A program made the position numbers and the translations under genes. From Cupriavidus plantarum (lineage in GTDB: Bacteria > Pseudomonadota > Gammaproteobacteria > Burkholderiales > Burkholderiaceae), in NCBI RefSeq assembly GCF_905397285.1, contig NZ_CAJPUX010000004.1, positions 124,001 to 188,000 of the forward strand: DNA of 64,000 nt, read 5' to 3'. Positions 57,632 through 64,000 of this stretch are shown piece by piece (the first letter of the stretch is position 1; the number at the start of each line of letters is the position of its first letter). The notes under the pieces were generated by a model. That model was not told where the DNA came from, did not search any database, and saw only the letters and a list, made by a program, of their open reading frames with translations.

Positions 57632-58425
57632 CACGAGCGCCCCACGAGAATGCGATCGAGCCCGTAGACGCGGTCGATCGCGAGCATCGCCACCGCGGTC
57701 AGCGCGATCATCAGCGCCGACACCGCGGCCATCATTGGATCGACGGACTCGGTGGCGTACATATACATGCGCACCGGCAACGTCACCGTCGACGGCGACG
57801 TGACGAACACCGACATCGTGACCTCGTCGAAGCTATTGATGAACGCCAGCATCCAGCCACCGGTGACGCCGGGCAGGATCATGGGCAACGTAATGCGGCG
57901 AAACACCGTGGCGCGGCTCGCGCCGAGGGACACGGCGGCCTGCTCCGCGCTGGCATCGAATCCCGCGAGCGCGGACACGACCTGCCGCATCACGTAGGGA
58001 GTGATGACCATCGCGTGGGCGAGCAGCAGCCAGCCGAGGCTGCCCGCGCCGCCGACGAGCGAGAACATGCGCATCAGCGCCACGCCGAGCACAAGGTGGG
58101 GAATCAGCAGCGGCGACAGCAGCAACGCATTGATCGCGTTGCGGCCGGGGAACGTGTAGCGCGTGATGGCAATGCCCGCGGGCACGGCAATCAGGCAGCA
58201 CAACGTCGCACTGCATGCGGCCAGTCCCAGGCTGATCCAGAACGAATGAAGAAACTCGTCGTGCTCGAACAGCGTGTGGAACCACCGCAGGGAGAACGAC
58301 GTAGTGGGCAGCGTGAGCGTTTCTTCGGGCGTGAACGCCACAAGGCAGACGACCACGAGGGGTGCAAGCGTGAAGGTCACGACAAGCGCATTGAAGATCA
58401 GGGCGAGCGGTCCGTTCTTGTTCAT
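57631..58425 (-). CDS. Polyamine/opine-type ABC permease (PotC-like)
   Basis: A 264-residue permease with six membrane helices. The EAA loop ASAEQAAVSLGASRATVFRR lies around 165-185, and the typical start LIFNALVVTFTLAPLVVV is present. It follows the PotB-like gene by 12 bp. With the PotA and PotD homologues it forms a complete importer. Confidence 0.92.
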   Translation of the reverse strand: MNKNGPLALIFNALVVTFTLAPLVVVCLVAFTPEETLTLPTTSFSLRWFHTLFEHDEFLHSFWISLGLAACSATLCCLIAVPAGIAITRYTFPGRNAINALLLSPLLIPHLVLGVALMRMFSLVGGAGSLGWLLLAHAMVITPYVMRQVVSALAGFDASAEQAAVSLGASRATVFRRITLPMILPGVTGGWMLAFINSFDEVTMSVFVTSPSTVTLPVRMYMYATESVDPMMAAVSALMIALTAVAMLAIDRVYGLDRILVGRS

Positions 58426-58437
58426 CGCGTTCTTCCC

Positions 58438-59355
58438 TTATCCCAGACGCTTGCGATAACGCTGCTCGAGCAAGCGGTTGTAGCTGAGCATGATCAAGAG
58501 ATTGGCCAGCAGCAATACGATGGCCAGCGCCGCGCCTAGCGGCCAGTTGAGGGTGTTCAGATACTCGTCGTAGACCAGCGTCGCCACCATCTTGAGACGG
58601 CGGCCGCCGAGCAGACCGGGGATCGCGAACGAGCTTGCGCTGAGGCCGAACACGATGAGGCTGCCAGACAGGATGCCGGGCGTCATCTGCGGCAGCACGA
58701 TACGGCGCAGCGTCGTGAAGAACGAGGCATTGAGCGAGAGCGCGGCGTCGGCGGCACTCGGGTCGATCTTCTGGAGCGTGGTCCACACCGGGATGATCAT
58801 GAACGGCAGCATCACGTGCACAAGGCCGATGATGATGGCCGTGTTCGTGTAAAGCAGCTTCACTTCCTCGAAACCGAGCGCCTGAAGCAACTGGTTCACG
58901 AGCCCGCCGTTGCCGAGCAGGATGCTCCAGCCGAACGCGCGCACGACCACCGAGACGAGCAGCGGAGCGAGCACCACGACGAGCAGGATCGATCGCCACG
59001 GATTGCGCATGCGGCTGAGGATATAGGCCTCCGGCACGCCGATCACCACGCTGAAGAACGTGACGACGAGCGCGATCCAGAACGTCCGCCACAGAATGGC
59101 GTAGTAATAGGGATCCGTGACGATCGCCACGAAGTTGGACAGCGTCACGCCGTCGACCATCGAGCCGAGGTTGTGGTCGAACACGCCGAACGCGAGCACG
59201 GCGGTCAGTACCAGCGGCGTGACGAGCATCACGAGAAACAGCACCACGCCGGGCGCCGTCATCAGCCATGGGGTGGCGTGGCGGGGGCCCGGTGCGTCGG
59301 GCGCACCGGAGGGGCCGGACGTCGCGGTGTCCGAAGCCGGTACGGTCGTGCTCAT
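58438..59355 (-). CDS. Polyamine/opine-type ABC permease (PotB-like)
   Basis: A 305-residue permease. A hydrophilic Pro/Ala-rich leader of about 28 residues precedes six helices. The EAA loop is DPSAADAALSLNASFFTTLRR around 205-225. ATG 59355 overlaps the ATPase stop by 4 bp; a start at 59418 lies inside the ATPase gene and is less likely. Confidence 0.92.
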   Translation of the reverse strand: MSTTVPASDTATSGPSGAPDAPGPRHATPWLMTAPGVVLFLVMLVTPLVLTAVLAFGVFDHNLGSMVDGVTLSNFVAIVTDPYYYAILWRTFWIALVVTFFSVVIGVPEAYILSRMRNPWRSILLVVVLAPLLVSVVVRAFGWSILLGNGGLVNQLLQALGFEEVKLLYTNTAIIIGLVHVMLPFMIIPVWTTLQKIDPSAADAALSLNASFFTTLRRIVLPQMTPGILSGSLIVFGLSASSFAIPGLLGGRRLKMVATLVYDEYLNTLNWPLGAALAIVLLLANLLIMLSYNRLLEQRYRKRLG

Positions 59356-60443
59356 GCCGCCACCGCCTCGGTGGTGTTGGCCGCGGCCGGCAGCACGCGC
59401 ACGCTGACGTCGTCCCACGAGACGCCGGTCGTGGCGCCATCGGCCACCGCGGCCGCGCCGTCATTGCCGGACATCGCCACGAGTTCTCCGAGCGGCGTCT
59501 CCAGCCGATAGAGCCAGTGGCTGCCGAGGAAGAAGCGTTCGGCCACGCGGCCATCGATACGGCCCGTGCCGGCCGATGTCAGGCGGATCTTCTCGGGGCG
59601 CAGACTGAACAAGATGGCCGTGCCCGCCGCCAGTGTCACGGCGGGCGCGGCCAGCGGCAGCCCGGGCATCGCGTCGAGCACCACGCCAGCGGCACCGCTG
59701 GCATCGACGCGTACTCGCCCGGGGAGCAGGTTGCTCTTGCCGACGAAAGACGAAACGAATGCATTGGACGGCTGCTCGTACAGCGCGTAAGGCGCGTCCG
59801 CCTGCACGAGCATGCCTTGTTCCATCACCACCACGCGATCGCTGACGGACAGCGCCTCGTGCTGGTCGTGCGTCACCATGATGGTGGTAGTACCGACCGT
59901 CCGCTGGATGCGCCGCAGCTCGAACTGCATCTCTTCGCGCAGCTTGGCGTCGAGGTTCGACAGCGGCTCGTCGAGCAGCAGCACGGGCGGCTCGATCACG
60001 AGCGCGCGTGCCAATGCGACGCGCTGACGCTGACCGCCGGACAGCTCTCGCGGATAGCGTCCCTCCCGACCTTCCAGATGCACGAGGGAGAGCACGCGCT
60101 TGACGCGCGCCTCCTGTTCGGCGCGAGAGACCTTGCGCATTTCAAGGCCGAAGCGCACGTTCTCCGCGACGGTCATGTGCGGGAATAACGCGTAACTCTG
60201 GAACACGATGCCGAGGCCCCGCGTATTGGGGCGCGCGTGCGTGATATCGCGGCCGGCCAGGGTGATACGGCCCTGGGAGACGGGCGTGAACCCCGCGATC
60301 ATCTGCAGGCAGGTCGTCTTGCCGCAGCCCGAGGGGCCGAGCAGCGAAACGAATTCGCCTTGTTCCACGGACAAGTTCATCGACTTGACGACCTGAAGGT
60401 CGCCATAGAACTTGTTCACATTGCTCAACGTAAGGAATGACAT
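59352..60443 (-). CDS. Polyamine/opine-type ABC ATPase (PotA-like)
   Basis: A 363-residue ATPase. Walker A GPSGCGKTT lies near 37, the Q-loop at IVFQSYALFPHMT, the signature LSGGQRQRVALARAL and Walker B VLLLDEPLSNLDAKLRE, followed by the C-terminal TOBE domain. ATG 60443 (MSFLTL) has AAGGA ten bases upstream; an ATG at 60500 adds 19 residues without a ribosome site. It heads the eight-gene operon and is divergent from an IclR gene. Confidence 0.93.
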   Translation of the reverse strand: MSFLTLSNVNKFYGDLQVVKSMNLSVEQGEFVSLLGPSGCGKTTCLQMIAGFTPVSQGRITLAGRDITHARPNTRGLGIVFQSYALFPHMTVAENVRFGLEMRKVSRAEQEARVKRVLSLVHLEGREGRYPRELSGGQRQRVALARALVIEPPVLLLDEPLSNLDAKLREEMQFELRRIQRTVGTTTIMVTHDQHEALSVSDRVVVMEQGMLVQADAPYALYEQPSNAFVSSFVGKSNLLPGRVRVDASGAAGVVLDAMPGLPLAAPAVTLAAGTAILFSLRPEKIRLTSAGTGRIDGRVAERFFLGSHWLYRLETPLGELVAMSGNDGAAAVADGATTGVSWDDVSVRVLPAAANTTEAVAA

Positions 60444-60630
60444 GGGGGCAGGTTCCTTCTGATCGCGTACCGATCGCGTTCGGATCGTGTTGACGTTCAT
60501 TTGAGCAGGAAATATTCCCGTTTGCGTGGATAATTCGGTTCAACGAGATTTTTTTCTTTTTTATTTCGATGAACGGAATTCGAACGCTGTTTTTCCCGTA
60601 TTTCGTTCCGTCAACAGGAACTTGCCACTC
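60444..60630. promoter_or_regulatory. Divergent promoter region with GGAA-N3-TTCC dyad
   Basis: A 187-bp AT-rich gap between the operon and the iclR gene. It contains GGAAATATTCC (60508-60518), close to the IclR-type core, a pair TTCGA/TCGAA at about 60566-60585 and a T-rich tract at about 60547-60563. One of these dyads probably binds the IclR protein. No coding frame of conviction is seen in it. Confidence 0.5.
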
Positions 60631-61446
60631 ATGGAAGACCCTCAGGAAACAGGCGTAGGCGGCGCCGCCCGGATCATGGCCGTCATGCGCGTGCTCGCCA
60701 TGCACCAGGCGAGCGCATCGCGCGTCAAGGATGTGGCGGAACAGGCGGGACTGACGCAGGCGACCACGCACCGCGTGCTGCAATCGCTGGTCAAGGAGGG
60801 GATGGTGGAGCAGGACGCGCGCACCAAGCGCTATCGGCTCGGCATCGAATTCTTCGTGCTGGCGGCGCAGGCGGGGAATGTCAACGGGTTACGGCAGTTA
60901 TGCCGCCCCGTGCTGCTGCGTCTTGGTGCGCGACTCAACGATGCGATCTTCCTGCTGGTGCGCAGCGGCTTCGACGCCATTTGCCTGGACCGAAATGAAG
61001 GTCCCTATGCGATCCGCACATTCACCGGCGGCGTCGGCGGTCGCGTCCCGCTCGGCGTGGGCCAGGCCGCGATGGCGATCCTCGCGTTCCTGCCCGAGGC
61101 CGAACGCGAGGCGGTGCTCCAGTTCAATCTGCCGAGACTGCGCGAGTTCGGCGTGCACGACGAGGTGTCGCTGCGCAGCGAAGTCGAACTGATCCGCGAG
61201 TGCGGCTATGCGTCACGCCGCACGGGCCTGCTCGAAGGGATGGCCGGCGTGGCGGTGCCGATTCTCGACCGCGAGGGACGCGCGGTGGCGGCGCTAGGCG
61301 TCGGCACGCTGATCGAGCGGCTCAGTCCCGACCGGCTGCCGATCGTCGTGGACCTCATGAAACGCGAGGCCGCGACCGTGACCCAGCAGATCAACCCGTT
61401 CGATCCGACGTTATGGAACCCGGCCGCCGAACTGGCTAATCGCTGA
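60631..61446 (+). CDS. IclR-family regulator
   Basis: A 271-residue regulator. The winged HTH (about 12-70, SRVKDVAEQAGLTQATTHRV) is followed by the IclR effector domain with LDRNEGPYAIRT, GGRVPLGVGQAAMAILAF and GMAGVAVPILDREG. ATG 60631 has CAGGAA upstream; an earlier in-frame ATG at 60526 lies in the AT-rich promoter gap. It likely controls the divergent transporter-oxidase operon. Its effector may be the imported amine or its keto-acid product. Confidence 0.92.
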   Translation: MEDPQETGVGGAARIMAVMRVLAMHQASASRVKDVAEQAGLTQATTHRVLQSLVKEGMVEQDARTKRYRLGIEFFVLAAQAGNVNGLRQLCRPVLLRLGARLNDAIFLLVRSGFDAICLDRNEGPYAIRTFTGGVGGRVPLGVGQAAMAILAFLPEAEREAVLQFNLPRLREFGVHDEVSLRSEVELIRECGYASRRTGLLEGMAGVAVPILDREGRAVAALGVGTLIERLSPDRLPIVVDLMKREAATVTQQINPFDPTLWNPAAELANR

Positions 61447-61473
61447 GAGTGCTGGATTCGCTGAACTCGCCGA

Positions 61474-62955
61474 TCAGGCCATGAGCAGCGATCGCAGCTC
61501 GCGGATATTGCCGACCCGTTCCAGGTCGTTCACGCGCGCGATCAGCTTCCCTGCCTTGTCCTTGCCGAGCACGGGCGCAATCAGGTCCCGCACCTTGGCA
61601 TTGACCGCCGCGGTATCCAGCGGGTTTTCCTTCGTGCCCGGCGGGAATCGCGTGAAGTGGGTGAGTTTGGTGCCATCGTCCAGGGTTACCTCGACGACGG
61701 CACCGCGCGGCGCGGCGGGGTCCATCAACTGCTGGCTGCCCTCGATCGTGACCTTGTCGCGCTCCGCGACGATTCGAGGATCTTTCATCAGCGCCACATC
61801 GTGGCTGTCGTGGAATGACACCGCGCCCTTGACCAGCGCCACCGCGACGAGGTGCCGGCAGTTGACATCCGGCATCGCGCTATCGCCGACGATGCCGACC
61901 GCGTCGGTCGGCAGCTTCACCACGATCGCGCGCACCCTGTCCGGCGTGAGACCATGCTGTTTGCGGAGCGTCAGCAGTGCGTCGAGCGGCGACTGGATCG
62001 GATAGCCGACGGAGAACGTCTTGATCGCGGTCTCCGTCACATAGAAGCGCGAGCCAAGTCCCTCGACCATCGCCTCGGGTTTCGGCGCCGAGGACAGCGC
62101 GATGAACAGGTTGTGGGTGCCGTCGAGCACGTCCGGCACACCGGTGAGGCCCGCCTGCACCATCGATACGGCAGTAACGCCATTGCGGGCGCCCATGCCG
62201 GCGAAGTCGAAGGCCTTCTCGATATGGTCCTTGTCCTTGACCCAGCTCCATAGCCCGGACACCTGCTGCGCAGAGTACGAGATGGCATACCGCATGCCAG
62301 TCTCATCGAGCCGCGCGAGCGATGCCGCCGCGCCCAGAGCACCGAACGTGGATGACGTGCCTTCCGCGCTGCGATGCGAGCCGCGCACGAGGTCCGGGCC
62401 CAGGGCCATTAGCAGCCGGCAGCACAGGTCATAGCCCAGCGCGACCGCGCGGATCATCTCGGTACCGCTGCGCCCTTCCACTTCGCCCATCGCGAAGGCG
62501 GCGGGCACCACGCTGCTGCCGGGATGCGCCTTGGTGACGGGCTCGAAGTCGTCGGTCTCGTCCGCATGCGCGCACATCGCGTTGGCGAGGGCCGCGTTGA
62601 CGGCCGTGGTGCGCAGCGAGCTTGCCACAACCGAGGCCTGCGGCGCGCCGCCCAGCGACCGCACATACTTGACGGCCATTTCGCCTGGCCGCATGCGCGC
62701 GCCCGACACCATCGCGCCAATCGTATCCAGGATGCGATGCTTGGTCGCGGTCTGCACGTCTTCCGGCAGCGCGGTGTCGCGAGCGGACACCATATAGCGC
62801 GCGAGGCGCGCGGTGACGTCCGTTTGCGCGGCCTTGCCCGCGCTCGCGCCTCCTTCCCCGCCCTCCGCCGCGCGCAGCGGCGTGGCGGCAAGCGCCGCCA
62901 GCGCGCCGCCCGCATGCAGTACGCGACGGCGATTCGGGTTGTGTTGCTGCGTCAT
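61474..62955 (-). CDS. MmgE/PrpD family protein with Tat signal
   Basis: A 493-residue MmgE/PrpD-fold protein. The N-terminus has NRRRVLHAGGALAALAATPL, a twin-arginine export signal, although family members such as 2-methylcitrate dehydratase are cytoplasmic. The core includes HRILDTIGAMVSGARM, AHADETDDFEP, ALGYDLCCRLL and a C-terminal LTHFTRFPPGTKENPL. ATG 62955 has GGGAGA upstream, while ATG 62970 has none. It might dehydrate or isomerise a hydroxy-tricarboxylate in the periplasm. It is convergent with iclR and not obviously part of that operon. Confidence 0.87.
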   Translation of the reverse strand: MTQQHNPNRRRVLHAGGALAALAATPLRAAEGGEGGASAGKAAQTDVTARLARYMVSARDTALPEDVQTATKHRILDTIGAMVSGARMRPGEMAVKYVRSLGGAPQASVVASSLRTTAVNAALANAMCAHADETDDFEPVTKAHPGSSVVPAAFAMGEVEGRSGTEMIRAVALGYDLCCRLLMALGPDLVRGSHRSAEGTSSTFGALGAAASLARLDETGMRYAISYSAQQVSGLWSWVKDKDHIEKAFDFAGMGARNGVTAVSMVQAGLTGVPDVLDGTHNLFIALSSAPKPEAMVEGLGSRFYVTETAIKTFSVGYPIQSPLDALLTLRKQHGLTPDRVRAIVVKLPTDAVGIVGDSAMPDVNCRHLVAVALVKGAVSFHDSHDVALMKDPRIVAERDKVTIEGSQQLMDPAAPRGAVVEVTLDDGTKLTHFTRFPPGTKENPLDTAAVNAKVRDLIAPVLGKDKAGKLIARVNDLERVGNIRELRSLLMA

Positions 62956-63071
62956 GTCCTTGTCTCCCATGTTGGCGTTGTTATCCGCACATGGTCGCAG
63001 GCGCAGCGTCGCAGGGGAATTGCAAATTTGCGTGCCATTGATGCATGGCGCGCATCAGTGCATCCCCGCGT

Positions 63072-63875
63072 TCACGCCATGGCGCGACGCTCGTCGTCAT
63101 CGAGCACCGGGCCGTCCAGCGTCACGCGCGAATGGTCGGTGCGGAATCTCTGGATGATGGGCTTCAGTTCTTCCTTCACGTGTTCCTCGCTGTAGCCGTT
63201 GAACAGATGACCGATGAGGCCACGGCGCAAGTCCGACGTCCCCATGATGTAGTCCGCGATCGGGAACGTGAGGTTCATGTTGTACTTCATCATGATGCCC
63301 ATGTTGTGATGCGCGATGTGGTGCCGGCGAATCGTGTTGACGAACGGCATGTTGCGGACGAACCAGTTGTCGTGCACGTGGCAGCAGTAGTGGAACGTCT
63401 CGTAGACGAGGTACTGCGCCACCATCGTGATGAAGACGAAGTAGCCCGCATTGGTGTTGAACAGTACCGAGGCCAGATAGCCAAGGCCGCAGCCGCCCAC
63501 TCCAAGCGTCGTCAGCACGCGCCACGGAAAGAACACGATGCGAAATTCCCGGGTCGTGTCGATCGTCGGTTCCTGGTCGGTGAAGTACTGATGATGCTGC
63601 CGCGTATGGCGCTCGTAGATCGCCCGCAGCGCGAACACGTCGATGCGCCGATGCATGACATACCGGTGCAGGAACCACTCGACGAAGTTGCCCGCGAGGA
63701 AGACGGGCAGGATCAGCATCCATTCCCACGTCACGTCGTGCAGTTTGCCGATGGCGTAGTACAGCGCGGCGGCGCCGACGCCGTAGATCACGATCACGTG
63801 CAGCAGCCCGTTGTAGGCGGGATGAATATCGGCCTTGTATTGCGCCCGGAACTGGCGCTGGCGTTCGGTCATCAT
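63072..63875 (-). CDS. Sterol desaturase/fatty acid hydroxylase family protein
   Basis: A 267-residue membrane di-iron enzyme with about four helices. The His boxes appear as FLHRYVMH, HTRQHHQYF and RRHHIAHHNMG, plus TFHYCCHVH. It would hydroxylate or desaturate a lipid acyl chain using oxygen. ATG 63875 (MMTERQRQ) has GGAG seven bases upstream. A CCAACT/AGTTGG dyad just upstream suggests repression by a regulator encoded elsewhere. Confidence 0.9.
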   Translation of the reverse strand: MMTERQRQFRAQYKADIHPAYNGLLHVIVIYGVGAAALYYAIGKLHDVTWEWMLILPVFLAGNFVEWFLHRYVMHRRIDVFALRAIYERHTRQHHQYFTDQEPTIDTTREFRIVFFPWRVLTTLGVGGCGLGYLASVLFNTNAGYFVFITMVAQYLVYETFHYCCHVHDNWFVRNMPFVNTIRRHHIAHHNMGIMMKYNMNLTFPIADYIMGTSDLRRGLIGHLFNGYSEEHVKEELKPIIQRFRTDHSRVTLDGPVLDDDERRAMA

Positions 63876-63895
63876 TTCAGGTCTCCATTGGATGG

Positions 63896-63915
63896 CCAAC
63901 TAACATATCAGTTGG
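63896..63915. promoter_or_regulatory. Operator candidate before the hydroxylase gene
   Basis: CCAACT-N8-AGTTGG, an exact 6-bp dyad 20 bp before the hydroxylase start and overlapping the likely promoter. The form resembles TetR-type sites. The cognate regulator is not in the window and may lie beyond the right edge. Confidence 0.55.
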
Positions 63916-63935
63916 ATATAAAAACGGTTGTGCGG

Positions 63936-63960
63936 TAAAAAAGCCCCTGCGCACAGGGGC
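63936..63960 (-). terminator. Intrinsic terminator of a gene beyond the right edge
   Basis: Stem GCCCCTG/CAGGGGC (63943-63949 with 63954-63960) with a 4-nt loop; on the minus strand it is followed by TTTTTTA. It should end a leftward transcript entering from the right, about 20 bp before the hydroxylase operator. The last 40 bases of the window show nothing else I can assign. Confidence 0.85.
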
Positions 63961-64000
63961 GATCCGGCCTGGGGTCGGCCGTCGTGCCGGCGGACTAGCC

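Overview
The window is GC-rich (mid-60s percent by eye) and almost fully coding. Genes are tightly packed and many overlap by the ATGA or TGATG type. Three Bug-type (tripartite tricarboxylate family) periplasmic receptors without membrane partners, many LysR regulators, MHS transport and small catabolic operons suggest a Burkholderiales beta-proteobacterium, most likely Cupriavidus or a close relative. This is inferred from gene content and style, not from a marker gene. No rRNA, tRNA, CRISPR array, transposase or phage gene was seen.

Layout. (1) 1-7.05 kb: a leftward operon (OsmC protein, acyl-CoA-dehydrogenase-like flavoprotein, rubredoxin-reductase fusion, then a CmpA/NrtA/SsuA-like binding protein cut by the window edge) faces a NifA-architecture sigma-54 activator and an SDR. 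The divergent gap holds a consensus -24/-12 promoter and a 27-bp palindrome about 120 bp upstream. (2) 7.2-17.8 kb: a sulfur-amino-acid region with a cysteine-dioxygenase/rhodanese fusion, a cystathionine-lyase-type PLP enzyme, an amino-acid ABC importer co-transcribed with a Bug receptor, a second multi-rhodanese protein and an ornithine-cyclodeaminase homologue. (3) 17.8-19.4 kb: a diguanylate cyclase and a small lipoprotein. (4) 19.4-24.1 kb: an HTH-citrate synthase fusion, divergent from a catabolic operon (2-hydroxyacid dehydrogenase, FAH hydrolase, SDR, Bug receptor). (5) 24.1-26.4 kb: M23 peptidase and a LysG/LysE exporter pair. (6) 26.5-28.7 kb: a periplasmic binding protein and a GGDEF enzyme. 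(7) 28.7-34.1 kb: a MoxR/DUF58/VWA module with a trypsin-like protease. (8) 34.1-37.75 kb: GMC oxidoreductase and a membrane metallophosphoesterase. (9) 37.9-41.6 kb: gamma-glutamyltransferase, Bug receptor, LysR. (10) 41.6-43.05 kb: TetR and its probable SDR target, each preceded by the same operator. (11) 43.1-45.16 kb: a less GC-rich insert with a large HExxH (ImmA/IrrE-like) protein and an unknown 148-residue partner. (12) 45.16-52.5 kb: GntR/aconitase operon, divergent MHS transporter, amidohydrolase, LysR. (13) 52.6-61.4 kb: an eight-gene operon joining a spermidine/putrescine-type ABC importer to a three-part amine or opine oxidase and a 2-ketoacid reductase, with a divergent IclR. (14) 61.5-63.9 kb: a MmgE/PrpD protein with a Tat signal and a fatty acid hydroxylase.

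Most operons sit beside their own regulator, and several gaps carry perfect dyads that look like that regulator's operator. No intergenic stretch exceeds 300 bases; the largest is 18,973-19,235. The strongest leads are the sigma-54 circuit, the single-cysteine multi-rhodanese pair, the matched TetR operators, the ImmA/IrrE insert and the eight-gene oxidase-transporter operon.
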